From Limnoperna fortunei (lineage: Eukaryota; Mollusca; Bivalvia; Mytilida; Modiolidae): DNA of 64,000 bases. A program made the position numbers and the translations under genes. How positions within the stretch are numbered: the first letter of the stretch is position 1; each line of letters opens with the position of its first letter. This document shows, piece after piece, positions 29,301-44,142 of the stretch. The notes beneath the pieces are model-generated. The model saw only the letters and a list, made by a program, of their open reading frames with translations, did not search any database and was not told the origin of the DNA. The stretch spans positions 45,759,070-45,823,069 of the forward strand of contig OX104114.1 in the NCBI GenBank assembly GCA_944474755.1, given 5' to 3'.

Positions 29301-29624
29301 TATTTAGCAATATTAGGATTGTTGAAGACTAATTATGGTCTAGTACAAATAAACTGCTTTTAGTGACCAATTTTGTTGAATCTATAATTCACAACTGTAA
29401 CCTATTAAAGTAAAATATCAAGCTCTTGTTACTCTTGTTTAGTTTATTTTATTGAATCGATCAATATTTTTAGGTCGTAATTCTAGTCTATGGGTTTTGG
29501 TCATGGTATTTTAGTACTTTGGACAAAATCTTACGGAGGCTTTCATTGCCGACAATGTTTAGGCCTCCAGTTTTCCTGTGACCTGAAAAACAATATATAG
29601 AAATTGAAATTGTTGTACGTTTAA

Positions 29625-29727
29625 CCTGAAGACTCTCCATTGTTTTAGAATCAATTATCTACGACATGCAATCGTTCTGATTGCATGTCGTAGATAATTG
29701 ATTCTAAAACAATGGAGAGTCTTCAGG
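29625..29727. repeat. Perfect 49-bp inverted repeat with 5-base loop (unit 1 only)
   Basis: The arms 29625-29673 and 29679-29727 are exact reverse complements around gttct. The sequence is not GC-rich, has no T-run after it and contains no gene. In unit 2 only the loop and right arm remain (49921-49974). Confidence 0.95.
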
Positions 29728-31080
29728 ATAAAGCAATATTGAAGTGAATAATTTACGAAAAATAGATACTTTCATGCGCTTTTGGGATAGCCCGTGTGGT
29801 CTTCCACTCGAGAAAAAAAATTAATTTCTTTTTGCTCGTTCTGCTGCGCTTCACTTACGAAAAGACTTCAAATTCCTATCCCTAGTGAAAAATCACCCGG
29901 TCTTTCCCAATATCTCTCGAGAAACATTTTAATTTATTATAACCTTTTCGTTGCACCCTAGATACTCTACCTTTCTGGGTATATATAGCACTAGTTTCTT
30001 TTCAAATTTTTAAAATCCTTTAAATTTTTGCATGTAAGATTGTCTATTTATGCCCTTGGAAACCTCTTCATTTTTATTCCAGTCAGACTAGACCGTATTT
30101 GCCAGTTTTCATAACAGCCATTTAAATGTTTTAAGCACTGATTATTACTGCATTTGAAATAGCAATCAGTTTTACCCTTTAGACATTTCTTGTCCATATT
30201 TATATTTTTATTTTGTTCCGGACAGTATTGTCGTATATAGCCCAGAGCTCTGGGCCATATCCAGTCCATTTTTTTAATGTTGATTAGTCTTCTTTTGTTT
30301 TGTTTTATTGGTATAAAAGCTTTACGTATATTTCTTTTATAAAATACCACCAAAATCCATAATATTACTCGTACATATCATGTACATCAAAATATTTAGA
30401 AGTAAATTAAAATCTGGATTTCATGCAAGTCCTTATCATGCATGTTTATGCGTTTTAGATACAAAGTCTAAAGATTAGAGTGGCTGAAAATATAATGTAT
30501 CAAATAATTCATGATACTGAGAACTATATGGTTATATGGACTTGGTGCTCATCTCTATAAAGTACGAAAAGTAGCAAAGGAAACCGACCGAACAAAAAGA
30601 ACCGGAAGTCAAGGAACAATTACAAATCCGGATATAGACAAACATATACAGTGCAAAAAACCACAAAAACTGAAAGTGAGTAACCCGAACACATTAGAAA
30701 CCGTGCGTGCACTCAGGTGCTCCAGACAAGTAAGCAGTGCAGTATCATGAATTATTTGATAATTATTGTGCTCGTCTCTTCCTAAAAACATGATGATTGC
30801 CTTATTTTTTGGTCACGTCTAATGATTTTATATCTCGCGCTTTGGAATCTTCTGCTTTTCATTATAAATATTTTTTTTCTAAATGAGTGATGAATATATC
30901 TCTTATTTGTATTGTTTGGTTAATTTGTTCTTTCTTGTATTCTACATTTCGTTACTTGCGTTACTAAAATTATTGTTGTATTACATACGTACGTAACAAG
31001 CGATGAATATTAACATGATATAATGATTCATAACGAAGAGTTCCTAACGTCCCCTTTCTCCATGAAAGCCCTCCACAAGT
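29728..31080. other. Tail of the repeat unit without recognised genes
   Basis: About 1.35 kb runs from the inverted repeat to the unit boundary. A 101-codon minus-strand frame (30048-30353, with six Cys in its second half) and a 79-codon plus-strand frame (30511-30750) are open. Neither has a recognisable domain, signal peptide or splice context. The matching stretch in unit 2 is 49975-51327. Confidence 0.5.
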
Positions 31081-31346
31081 TTATATTTAACTACTTAAAC
31101 AAACTTGTTGGAAAAACATAAGGTTTAACTCACATTTCTCGTGTATTTCATCTTGCATATTTCTTGTCTATGAATGATGTCACTTTTACTTTTTTCGTCT
31201 AATATTACGAAATGATCAGTGCTTTTCACAAAAAGTCTAAAGTTTAAAATATATTGTAATAGCTGACTTCACAATGAATGCCAAAGCTTACGATGTATTT
31301 TACACTTACTAATTTTTATGAAATTGACTGCAGTTTTGTATTGCAG

Positions 31347-34300
31347 AGAAGATCAGATCGAGAGAATTTATAGAATGAGGGATGTGGATGGTCTTCCAAA
31401 GTAAGAACATAACGTAATTTAAGGTTAAAACATCAATTCTATATCCAAATAGAAATATATTATATAGTGATGACTTGTAATAATTTGAAAAGAATTATAA
31501 AATGTTTTTGTACGAACTAAAATATCTTCTTTGTCTTTGCTCACCATTTTTGTTCCAAATAGACATTCTTTGCTAAAAAAACCTAAAAATAATTATGGAG
31601 TTCTAAATATATTAAAGTGTTTGTAATAAAGTCGTAATTATACAATATCATTTTAACTAGCAGAATTTGGCCTTTTACACACTAGAGTCTTACATTTGTG
31701 TATTTCAAATTTTCTTGCATTCTTTTCTAGAATGATAATGTCTACACCAGATGCATATTTTTCTGAAGTTGAAGAAAAGGAAAGAAACAATCTGTGTCGG
31801 TGGACTGGAGAACTTTTTCTAGAATTTCATCAAGGAACATATACATCACAAGCTAAGGTTGCATTGGTTATTTTTGTTAAAGTTAATTAGTTTTTATCTC
31901 GCGTATATGTAATTCGCATAAATCTTTGATACTTTATGGTCTTCATAAAATCTAAATGTAACTGCCTAATTATTATCATTGATCTACTCTTATCGACTGT
32001 AGCTAAGCGTTGCATTACAGTTATTCTGTTGGTATCATTGATGACATTTTATTTCAACCATTGCACCCAGGCCTTTACTCGCGGAGTATATCACCAGCTA
32101 TAGTCATTGTCTAAATTTACTGTTCATAAATTTTGAAAGTGATTTGAATTCAAAGGTTTTTCTATTCACACGGGAGTAGCTGTCCTTTGATGCAGATGAT
32201 GAAACGTCTGCAACATTTTTATCGTTACGATTTTAAATATTTTTGGGGTTTTAGCTCCACTGATGAGACTTGAGTAGATGAAACGCGCGTCTGGCGAATT
32301 GAATTTTGTAAGCTTTGTATCTTTGTTGTATTTAATTATTAAGCATATTTAAACTACACGCTGTATTACGCAGTTGTTATATTTTAAGAAAATATTGCAC
32401 AAAACTGTTAACTACTTTAAGTTTTTTTTCTTAACATAGAATTTTTTATATTTCTATTTAAGACGTTTCATGTAGAATATTTAATTACCTTTTATAAAAC
32501 CATTCCTAGATTAGATAATGAAGCCAAACAGTTTATTCACCATTTTCTATTGGGTCATTAAAGAACATTCTTACAGTTTACCACTTTGATTGCGATATTT
32601 ATTCACTGTCGATAGTAAAGTAGCTTTGCTGGCCAAATGCTTAAGATAGTCATCTACAATTGATCTCGTGCTCGCAACAGGTAGGTTGCGGTTTTGATCC
32701 TTACTGTGTTGGAACAAAATAAATACTAGACGCTGTGGTATAGCTGAAAAGTTGCTGCCAGTAGCATTAAATCGCATTCAAAACGACATGAAAAATCGAA
32801 GATAAAACTTCAAGACACCTATTGGAAAATTTAAATATCATAATTGCAAAAATATCCTCATTAAGGAAGCCACGGTGAATAATCTATATATTTGTAAACA
32901 AAAGCGTTGCATTATATTCCTAATTTTATCAATGCAATATACTTTTTTGTAGACTAAGTTAATGAATCGTAAATGTGAACAACAATTGCATGATGTTGAA
33001 TTTTTGTCATGCATAGCGGCTTTAGAAAATAACAGTTTTGAATATCCAAAAACAAAACTTGATAGAATATGGAAAAATGTTCTACTGAACCAGTTCCACG
33101 ATGTCCTCCCGGGCAGTTCTATTAAAATGGTAAGACAATATATTAATTAGAAAACTCTACGTGACCGATGGTGTTTGAATAAAAGTTGAGTTTTTATTGT
33201 TCTTAATAAAAACGTTTGGCAAATACGGTATGGACGGAGAACTTAACTAGCTGTACCTGCATCGCCTATGCGCGTACAAATAGGAAGCACTCTTTAAAAA
33301 TGGTACCAACTACGGACACCTGTCAATCTTAAAATCCCCAATCGAGAAAGTCTTTTCTTCTGCCTCCTCTAGCTAAATCCGTCGGCAGATAACTGTGATA
33401 TATCATGGTGCCCACAGATTTGTTTCTATACTGTAACATAAACAACACTACTGGAAGACATTGTAGGTTCAACAGCAATAAGAAATTTTATTTAAATTGT
33501 ATCAATTTTTTTTTAATATATACCTTAAAAGTGATTCTGCTAATTTTCAACACTAGTGATAATTTTTTTTAATGTTAGTGATTCTTGCTAATTTTTAAAA
33601 GCAATAATGAATTTTATTTTTAATTTATCAAAATTTTTTATATAGATTGATAGTGAGTTTTGCTTATTTTTAACGTTAGGAAGGAATAAATTGGTATTTA
33701 ATGATCATATACAGAAATATGCAACTCGCAAATTTTATATAAACATTGTCCTCACCAAGTATCCTATAGTGTACTGTTAGACCAAATTCAATCTTTACAT
33801 AACAATAAAATGTCTTGTTTTCAGTGTAAATGGAATCGGGAGAATATGAAAAATGCATATATAGGGCAGTACTTTTGATGTAAACATTATTAAATGTATT
33901 TCAAGGGAATTGATAATTTCATATTTAAGTGATCTTAATTTGTTAGAAAAAAATTACAAATAACAAGATAATCATTGATTAAACTAGGACTCACAATTTA
34001 ATCTACGATAAAAGTGTGCAATTTGCATAGATTCGATTGTTTGTTTGTTTGAATCATGTTCAATGACTATATCAGCAATTTTTCAGCTGTATCATGGCGT
34101 CTAATTGTTATTGGGGGAGGAAGCCGGAGTACCCAGAGAAAATCCTTGCCAATCCTTTTCAATTAAGTTAGAAGTCTAGTACATCCTGCCCGCTAAGAGA
34201 CTCAACCCAAAACCTCAGTATTGAAAGACCACGTTATTATTAATAGACGAATTATCTTAAACCATTCGCCACAGAGGCCCCAACATAGATTCGTTATATT

Positions 34301-37300
34301 CAAATTATCAAATTATAAAGGCGTTTATAAACTGTTGTATGTATAATTAAACAAATACAATGTTATTTTAAGTGTTACTAAATTAGTATAAACAGTACTT
34401 GAAAGTGTAATTGAGTTGTATAATATTAATAGAACAATAATAAATAAGAGATTTAAAGATATAAAATCTAATTGAATTGTTTTAGGTCTATGAAGATGCA
34501 ATGACGATTTATGACGGTAAGTGTTTAAACTTCAACGGACTGAAGTGATTAAATTATGTTAACTCCATCTTTAGAATCATGCTAATGGTAATGTGGTTAA
34601 TAATTCTAGACATTTATAACGGCCTCTTTCTTTACCGATACGTGATTTTTGAAAAGATATGAAAACGTAGGTCATACGCTTATCGTTCACAAGACCAATA
34701 CAAGGTTTTAACTTGCATGGTCATACCTGAAAGATAACAAACATCGCAATGGTTAATTGCGAAAAAATTATAATCAAATAATCAAACTGAATAAAAGACA
34801 TTAAAATATTTACAACTTTACTATATGAATTAACAAACTGTTATCTTTCTTATCATATACTACAACCAGCCTCTGATTTTTTGTTTGTTATAGATTCCAT
34901 GAAAGATCTAGAATATTTGCAGAAGGATGCAATACATTACATATCGAAGGTTTACTTGCTTTATTTATATATAATGCTTTATATATACATTGAAATCTAT
35001 TAAATACTTAATCTGAAGACCAGGGCTCGGTTTTATAAATCATCTCAAAAATAAGGGATTTTCCCAACATTCTCAACTTAAAAATTGACCAATCAAATTG
35101 CTTTTAAGTTAAATGTGAGGAAAAATTTCAAAACTTAAGAAGTTTAATTAAACTGGCGCCTGTAATCTAACCAGTACTGAGGTAACGTACAGTTTTTATT
35201 TAATTAGAAATATAAATTACAAATATTTATCTATTATTAGCTAAGCTTATAATCTTATTGTTGCAGACTGAAATTTACAGTTTTGACTGGTCATCTTGTG
35301 TGTGAATACAATTATTGTTAATGTTTTGCATGCTCGAATCGTTTTTTTTTTCGACGAATGAACTCAATAATAATAAATTTTGGTGAAAATCAAATTACTT
35401 ATAATAATAATTTTTTTTCTTTATTGCTATAGTTTAGATTGAGGTGTTTATGCTGACAGTAAAAAAAATCGTTACAGCAACATAAATTAACATAATTATT
35501 TTTCTTCAAGATCAGTTTGCAAGAACAACCGAAGACAGATGTTCAAGCTTTACGGATTTTCAACACACAAGGATGGGAGAGAACAGAAATAATTCCAATT
35601 AAGACCTTCATTAAAAACAAAATAAAAAAGGGAACACGCCAGGACTTAAATGATGGGACATGTTAAGGTTTACTATTAATACATTATTATTGTAATTGCA
35701 TAATATTGCAGGCGTTTTGACATGTACATTGACTTGCATATATTTTCCTAAAATTAACCACAAAATACTCTAAACTTTATTTTATTATACCTGGCGTAAT
35801 TGATATTAATGTCTTTTGTGAAAAAACTATTTGAAGAATATTATGTATAACATGCGCCATAAAGAAATCATTTGCAACAACCAATGAAAAGTTTAATGTA
35901 GAGGTAGGACTAAATGCTTTGCTTATAAAGATCAATATAGAAAAAATTGGAAATACCAAGAAAATATACATGTATTGATAACAATGTTGACAATTTATAC
36001 CAACCATATACATAACACAAAGATGTGTAATAAAATCTGAAAAATTAACATGTTCATTTAAATGTATATAAAGTAAAACTTATTACGTATAGTGTATTAG
36101 CTTTTTTTATTGATGTCATTTGATTTTTGCGTTACTATTATAATGCATATTTTATGATTTTTATACAATAAGCGTAACGGTGCCTGCATGTGGTTATGCA
36201 GATTTTGAAACAACAAATATTATAAAGGATCATGGAACTGTTCGTGAATATGTGAGTATTTCAATTTTCCATTTTGCAGTTAATCTCGCCATAAACCACG
36301 TAATAACTAAACAATTTCTTTAACCGAATGTAAAATGATGTATATTTACTTTATCTTTTAAATCTCAAAAGAAATTTTAATAAACGAAACTTGTTATGCT
36401 GTATCCTGAGATTGGTAGTCCGATTGCCTAGACAGATCACTGCTGTTGACTACTATACTACTAAAACATGGGTTTGTTGTACCTAGGTTGATGTTATCTA
36501 TCAAGAAGTTCTATGATCGTCACCACCACTTAATTGATCGTTATGGGAAATCAATCTCTCACATACGATCGGACATTTTCGCTGAGTCTTAGGTAGAGCT
36601 TCCTATCCCTGAATTTGTATTTTCCCAAGACATGAAAAATAGTACCTCGGCAGTTGTCTTAAAGGAAGCAGGTTCTTCTTACTCGCCCGGAACACCTGAG
36701 TGCACCCATGGTTTTTATTGGGTTCGGGTTACTCTCTTTCTGTTTTGTGTTGCGCTGTAGATGTTTGTCCATACCCGGATTTGTAATTGTGCATTGACTT
36801 TCGGCTCGTGTTGTTAGGTGGGTTTCCTTTGCTATTTTTCTTCTTACATTATGTTTGTAGTAGATCTTACTCGTCTGAGTAATAATTTTAAAAATGATAA
36901 CAAATATTGATGGCTTGTATTATCTTACAGTATCTATGGAAATTAAGTTTCGATCAGTTCTGGATCCAACCGATACAATAGTAATAAATTATATATTGAT
37001 TATTTTCAGTTAGCTAAGTAGAAAACATCAATATATTCCAGTTCATATTAATAATTCGCGTTTTACAATTTTGTTTTTTAGAAAGATTACTTTCTGATGG
37101 AAAATGATATTCTTCAAGTGAAAATTTTACGTGATGGTCGAATAACGGAATTGATATATAGAGCAAGTGGTCGGTAAGGTTGATGTTGCCTTAAGTAGCC
37201 CGTAGTACTGATAGTTTCATCTTTTGAGCAAACATTTGTGAAAAAAATCAGATATACGATCCGTTTGGTCAAAAGAACAAAGTAAAAGAATTCAGCTAAA

Positions 37301-40300
37301 TTGAAAACAGAAAAAGAATGTACTGTAGATTCATTGCTGTATACCAATTGTTGTGGTTAAGAAAATGTTGCTGTTTTGAAGGAACTCATTTTCATGGTCC
37401 TATTACTTCCTCTTATTATAGTTACTGCCAAATTGTAGTTCGTTGACCAATTTATTTCTTGGTTTACTTATATCCACTAAAAATTGGTATTACACAAATA
37501 ATTTTATAACATCGCTATACATATCAAATAATTATATTACTTGTCGATATTTCTTTTTACTTGCTCGGTGATATTCATGTTTTTTAGAAATGCAATTAAA
37601 ACAACAAGTTTTGCTAACCAGTTTGTTTTTTATGACGATGTACCAAATAACTGGGATGCCTGGGATGTCAACCATTTTCACTTGGAATCAAGGTATGTAT
37701 TATGTATATGCATGGTAAGCAGTACCTGAATTACAAAGAGCATAATGTGTGCTCTATTTTATGTAAAATAAGCCTCTACCAGACGCCCATATTCAGACAA
37801 CTCTACAAAAAACCCAAGGATTACTTTATAAGATTGCTTTATTTATTCTGCAACATGCATACAATAAAAAACAATTTCCCTTTGACACATACCACAATCT
37901 TTAACCAACCTTTTAATGTGTACAATTGCATTCCGAACATACTTTATTCTTCTCCGAATCACAAATTTACCGTTATGATGTATATTCGAAATTTAATTTT
38001 TTAACAACTCGTACAACAACGAGATTCATTTATTTATTGGTAAACGCGTTTTGGTAGGGGACGTTGTGACCTGCAAGCGAATTAGCCTGCGCAGTCTTTT
38101 GCAGACGCCCTTTGTTGCGTATTCAAAATGCTTTATTTATTAAGGTTTCTAATTTTGTACAAATCAAAAACGCATTACACGTTCTTATAGCTTAGGAAAA
38201 TTAAAACAAGCATCAAAAGTCTTCATTCATAACCGAAGATAGTTTAAGGTTTGAAGTAAACCCACGAAAATAGCTGCGTATGGTTATTTTTGTTTTTCTG
38301 ATCTATGCTTGAAAAAATGTGTGAAATAATTCCATGATAAAGAACCCAGCACAAGCCTTGTAGCTATTTAATTGTTGTTGATGTGTTTTCTATCTCCCGT
38401 TTGATTTTCAGAACGGAAATAAACAAAGTTCTCCAAGAAGCTGTAATAACAGAAAATGGTCCCTTACGTGTGTCTGTATCGGTAATCCTGTTTTATATAT
38501 AACTTGCTCTGTTTATTGCATTATGTACATAATAATGTTACAGTTACTATTGTAAAGGCGGACAGTATACAGATTAATATGCTTACATAGAATAATATGT
38601 TGTGTTAACTTCTATGATATGCGGATAACCTTACGTTCTATGGCTATATTATAGCAACCCTCCAAATTATATTCCAAGATATCTACCCACTCATAGATAG
38701 CGATAAAACCAAAAAAAAATATTTAAACTCCAAAAAAATATTCTAAAATGTTTAAAATGTAGAGCTTATATCATTAAATTCTAAAACCATTTACCAAATA
38801 AATATATCAAATATGTCTTCCTTGTTGATCTAATTCAACGTTTTAAAAATCTATTAACATTTCTAAAGTGTGGATATCGATGATCTGATTATTAATTTAT
38901 CAAACGTAAAGATTTTACAATTTACAGTTAAACTTATGCTTTGTTAACAATCATCACTAAATTATAAATGAACATTCCACAGAAAATTATGGATATTAAT
39001 AAGTATATGAACATTAATTTGTTCTCTTCGATAAAGGACTTTTTCTGGTTAACTCATTTAATATTGATAAACATAATTGCATGCATGTTTGCTAAATTTG
39101 AAGTTACAGTTTCAGCTACGAATATCGGACAAGAGTATAATTTCTCAGATTATCAGCTTAGACGCCAACTGTCCTTACTTAAAGTTTAATACTACTGTCA
39201 GTACAAGAAGAAATATATATTATACGTTAAAAAAGTTCAATATGATTACTTACGACAGCTTTCAAGAATTCAATTATAACACTAATTATATTTGTATTTA
39301 AAATATTGAAAATATTGAGATGTTTGTAGAAACGTCAACCGAAATAAATATAAATATTTTACTTTTTTTTCCTTTACTACTAATTGTTTGAGAACTTTCA
39401 TATTTTGGCCTTTGCCATGAGACGCGTTACCACAGATTATAAATAAAGTTAATTAAAACATTAATTAACTTCAATGTTATTTCCTAAAATTTGAGGAACC
39501 TTCAAGTGTCGTTGTACAATTTGGTTTTAGGTACATTGGTTCGAAGCTCGACAATTTTTAAAAGTGGAATTTCCTGTCACCATTCGCTCGGACGAGGCAG
39601 CATTTGATATACCATTTGGGTTTCTTAAGAGAACAACAAGACCGAATACTTCGTGGGACTGGAGCAAATTTGAGGCAGTTAAAATACCAATTTTTTTATC
39701 AAATATGTGGATACTTTTCAAATCAATTTTTATCAGAAATAACTGTTAAATTACCAAATACTGTTGGATTTTTCTTGTAGTAGTACAATTTGATCAAGTG
39801 TTATTTCAAATTTTAATAAAACTAAAAGTCTATTCAATTTCATGACTCAATATAGCAATTACTTTACCTAATCAATATTTAGTTTTATTAATCAAGGCAC
39901 AACAATCTTGAGCTCGTCTATTAAGTACAGTAATTGTATTGTATAACAAGAAATGTATGCACATTAATTAATTAATATGTTGAACCTTACATTGTTATGT
40001 AAAACGACACTGTAAAGAAATAAGTACAGTAAAATTTAAAATGATGAAGAAGACATTCCAATTTTAAATTACGTAGGTGTGTGGTCATAAATGGGTAGAT
40101 ATATCAGAATATGATTGGGGAGTTGCTATTATCAACGACTCCAAATGTGGCCATATGATAGAGCATGACGTCATCCGCCTTTCATTGTAAGTAAACAAAA
40201 CCAGAATATTCTATGTAAACATGTTTATTGTTTATTTTTAAAATCTACATTGTACATTATTTCGACTAAAACACTTTGAATGAAATTTTATCTCAAATTT

Positions 40301-43300
40301 GTAATACCGACATATTTAACCGCGACAAACAGTATGTATTTCTTTGTATGTCTCTGTAATAATAGTGTTGATACAGAAGGCAGGTGCTCGCCAGAATGCG
40401 GTTATCTCAGTACACATCAGTATCAATCAGTCTTTGCTAGTAACATACTGGAAGGATTCCAGTGTTCGAACCACAGTTTGCCCAGTGCGTCTCTAGATGG
40501 CAGATAGTGGAGGCCTCTTCGTTGATGGTTCTAAGATTGAAATACGGAAACCCTAACCGTGAATTGTAGTTGGTAAATTATTTGAAGAATGCCCCGCTCC
40601 TTGCGCAATAAAGACCTATCTTATAGATTACTAACACCAGTAGGCTCATTAAAGCCACTTCAAAAGGTAAATTTTCCGCCACTACAAATTACTCCATACA
40701 TTTTCAAGATGTGAGTTCTCCTATTAGATATATTATGCTATTTGAATATTTTACTGTAGTATAAACTTTATTCTTAAACAGATTAAAGGCAGCAAAACAA
40801 CCTGATCCTGAGGCTGACATGGGGATACACACGTTTTCATACGCAATTATGCCACATACAGGTGATTTTTTTGCATCTTTCAAGTTCATTTGTTTCTGCA
40901 TTATTTGTACATCGAGGCATATTATTTTTTCAACATATTAACAAAAATGAAACAAAACTTGCATGTTGGTATTGACTATAAATTAAGATTTAGGTGACCT
41001 TGAATGATGTAAGAAATAATAATGTTAGATGGTTATGTTTATTAGTTAAACTGGGGTTCGACAATAGACATTTACTAGTCCACTTTTTTATGACGCATCT
41101 TCACCTGGCAATACTGATCTCAAAATATTATAGCATCACCACATATAGAGAAGAAACTGCTGACCCGTCTGCAACACCTGAGTTTTTTATATTTGCTTTT
41201 GTTTTCTGTGTTTCCCCCAAAACACGATGTCTTTCGTTAATGATTCAAGTCTTGGTATTGTGCGTTTGCCTCGGAAATATAATAAATTGCACAGATTTAA
41301 TATCAATATATGAGGTCGAATATTATTTGACGTCAGGCAACATAAAATCTGCATAATATTCCCCCTACATTACAAGGTTTGTTTTTTATTTAAAAAAAAA
41401 TATATATATGTCGTTTAACCTTGTCATATTTTACTGGAAAAAGTACGAAATATTACTATCTAAAATATTGGTAAACATTTTGTTCTATTATTACGTTATT
41501 GATTTGACAGAATTCGACCGTTCGATATAAACCACTTATATTGAGTTCAATTTTGATCCAGTACATTTGCGTATCCAAATCATAATGTAAAGTTTGTGAA
41601 ATATATATTATGTCCTATGTTTTATTTGAAAAGTAAACAGGATTAAAGAAAACCAAGAAACCATTATTTTCTTGTACTGAAAACGTATTGTTTTACATAT
41701 TATTTTATACAAATATAGTAACTAATTACGTTTTCTCTCTTTTCAGGGACCTTTCAGACTTCCAATGTTCAAAGGCTGGCTTACAATTACAACTGTCCTT
41801 TATTGACTACAATATCCTATTGGAAGTCATCTCCAAAATGTTACATAGAAATTGCACCATCTAATGTAATTTTAGGAACTCTCAAAATGGTCAGCTTTTT
41901 TTATCTTTAACATTCAAGATTACTAACAAACTAATTGCAAACATTGTGTTAAGTAAAATACATTAAAGTGATATGAAACGGCGCCGTCATAAAAATCTAA
42001 AATTTAGCATGCTTAAAATTAGTTCTTGTTAATTTCACATAGCGAGAGGCAAGATAGACAAAGAAGACAATCGTATTTCTCTTCTTTGCGCATGCAGATT
42101 TATGATGAACAGTTCTATCCCAACTACGTCGGTGGGCCTCAGTGACCGATGAAGTAACTCATCTTTTTTATCATCATATAGTCGAGTTGCTAGTTCGAGC
42201 CTGACATCAGGGAAGGTTTGAAAGTCTTTAACCTAAATTGACAAGGATAGCCAGTTTTCTTTAAGAAGTTTGGGGATTTTTATGGGTAATCTCGCTTTTT
42301 TCCTCAATAAGAGATACCTTGATATAGCTACAAAATTTCTATAGCAAGCGTTAATCCCCATTTATAAAAAACAAACAAAACAACTATGTTTTTAAAATGT
42401 AAATTTTACAAGAAATTCAACAACCCTTACATAACTAGAGAATTTATCCATGCACAAAGTATCCTATCGATTAATATGAACACCAGGCGTAAACAACCTT
42501 ACTATGTGTTGTTTTTAGAGTGAAGATAATACTTCGATGGTTGTTCGAGTCTATGAAGCTTTTGGTGGAAGAACTGAGGCTATTCTAAAATTTAATTTTT
42601 CTGTCAAGTCTGTAGTAAGGTAAATAACTTGTTAATTTACCTTACTTTACATGTAATAAACAGTTATTTCAAGATCAAGAAAAACTAAATGTAACACGCT
42701 CATATGTACCATTTGTTATGAAACGGAATATACCCGAGTTTATTTTGGGGATTGCAATAATGAAACAATTATATATAAATCGCATCAAAGTCAAATATAT
42801 GCGTCATATTCCAAAAATATACACTTTAACTGTCAGTTTAGTAAGCACTGACACTATCTTACACGTAAACCTAATTTGGCTTAAACTTAAACCAGCAGGA
42901 CAAAAGGAACTTTACCTATGTAATAAACAAGGCTTCACGATTCCAAAGGAACACAAAACAGACAAAAATATTAAAAACCGACTTTTCATCTGTCCGTAAC
43001 CATTTGCCGTCACATTTTTCTCGGCAATAATATATAATACAAAACTGAAATTTTGTCAGTAAGATTCATTTTCAGACCACTCCGTTTGCGAATTCCTGTT
43101 TAGACTTAATTTGTGCCTTTTGAAAATGGTATCGAAATTTTCCGGCCATTTGTCTCGTCAATTTCAAATGATACAATACTGATATACAATACAATATTGA
43201 TATTTTGTCATTAGCTTTGTAAGGAAATTAAATATACATATGTATATTGCATATTATTCTTATAGGTAAAAAAATATAAAGTAAAAAGGACAATTAAGGA

Positions 43301-44142
43301 ATTGAGGAAAAAATAGGGTGATCACCACAAATAAAACTTTTGTTGAATAAAAGTGTTTTTAAACTAAACCATAATTAACCAGATAAAAAGTAATGACACG
43401 GGTACCATGAGAGATTAAGCTTTAATAGCCAATTAAAGTATATCTTTAATGTGCAGTAAATTTAATGATTGAAGAATAAATTGTACAGTATTTATCCAGG
43501 TTATAAACTGGTATTGTAAACAACATACAGCTGTAACTACTATTTAAGGTATCCGGACCACAATTGACCACGTGATCATATTTGGTGTCCCGGATGTCCA
43601 TTGTTTTTCAATGGAGCAGACCTCCGTAATGTTCGGCAAACATCGGAAATACTATTTGAGCAACTAATTTTTTTTTGGTCAAAACTGTTTACATTGACTA
43701 CAAGTAAACCAATATATTTAATTTGTATCATTAATTAGCAATACCTTGATGCAGTAAAGCTGTATTTTCTGGTCGAAAAATAAAATTAAACGGTGAATTT
43801 AATTATGGGTCGAAAACACTAATTGTGAAACAAACATCGAACGAACTGTTTCTCCGGAAACAAACATACTTTTACTTTGTGCATCTATGTAGTTATAGTT
43901 TGGATTTACATTGTATTGAAGAAAGAATCTTATTATAAATAAGAGTTCAAAACAAAGGTATTTTGCGTTTTATAAAAGAAAACCTATAAAAATACCTTTA
44001 TAATAACCTTATACCAATATATTTTATTCATTGAAGGTGTAACGTCTTAGAAGAGAAAGAAACTGAATTAGAAACCAGTGAGAACAGAATTTCGTTTTTC
44101 ATCAAGCCTTTTGAGATAGTGTCGATTGTAGTAAATATATAA
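31347..44142 (+). pseudogene. MAN2C1: Orphan C-terminal half of MAN2C1 in unit 2 (exons e13-e29)
   Basis: Exons by correspondence with unit 1 are 31347-31400, 31731-31857, 32953-33129, 34486-34516, 34894-34949, 35511-35661, 36173-36251, 37082-37173, 37588-37692, 38412-38481, 39104-39196, 39531-39674, 40077-40186, 40782-40861, 41747-41889, 42519-42619 and 44037-44142. Together they make about 573 codons. They contain the NQFHD metal-site block but not the HxD pair or the nucleophile Asp, so they cannot form an active GH38 site alone. Upstream of 31347 there are only 266 bases of MAN2C1 intron before unit 1's tail, so no start exon is present. Two amino-acid changes from unit 1 are visible: Tyr to Cys in SKYG (e25) and Phe to Ile in YAFMPHT (e26). 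The e18/e19 phase mismatch is shared. Confidence 0.9.
32247..32304 (+). other. Hammerhead-ribozyme-like motif (unit 2 copy)
   Basis: The core, stems and cleavage site are the same as at 11951-12008. The only nearby change is a single base at 32210, outside the motif. Confidence 0.6.

Larger units (their letters stand above)
10785..31080 (+). repeat. Tandem array unit 1 (20296 bp)
   Basis: This is the first head-to-tail copy of a ~20.3 kb segment. Its first bases (ttatatttaactacttaaac) reappear at 31081 and 51328, and everything after follows in the same order. It carries MAN2C1 exons e13-e29, the intergenic SINE-like pair, the ankyrin-repeat gene, the minus-strand reverse transcriptase remnant and a tail ending ccctccacaagt. 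Unlike unit 2 it contains a complete 49-bp inverted repeat at 29625-29727. Upstream it joins the unique intron between e12 and e13, which makes it the only unit contiguous with the 5' half of the gene. Confidence 0.97.

Noticed and set aside
30048..30353. 101-codon minus-strand frame with six cysteines, repeated at 50295-50600
   Set aside because: There is no signal peptide, no recognisable domain and no splice or promoter context. Its conservation between units only reflects the recent duplication.
30511..30750. 79-codon plus-strand frame, repeated at 50758-50997
   Set aside because: The composition looks random, it shows no domain, and it overlaps a minus-strand frame of similar length.
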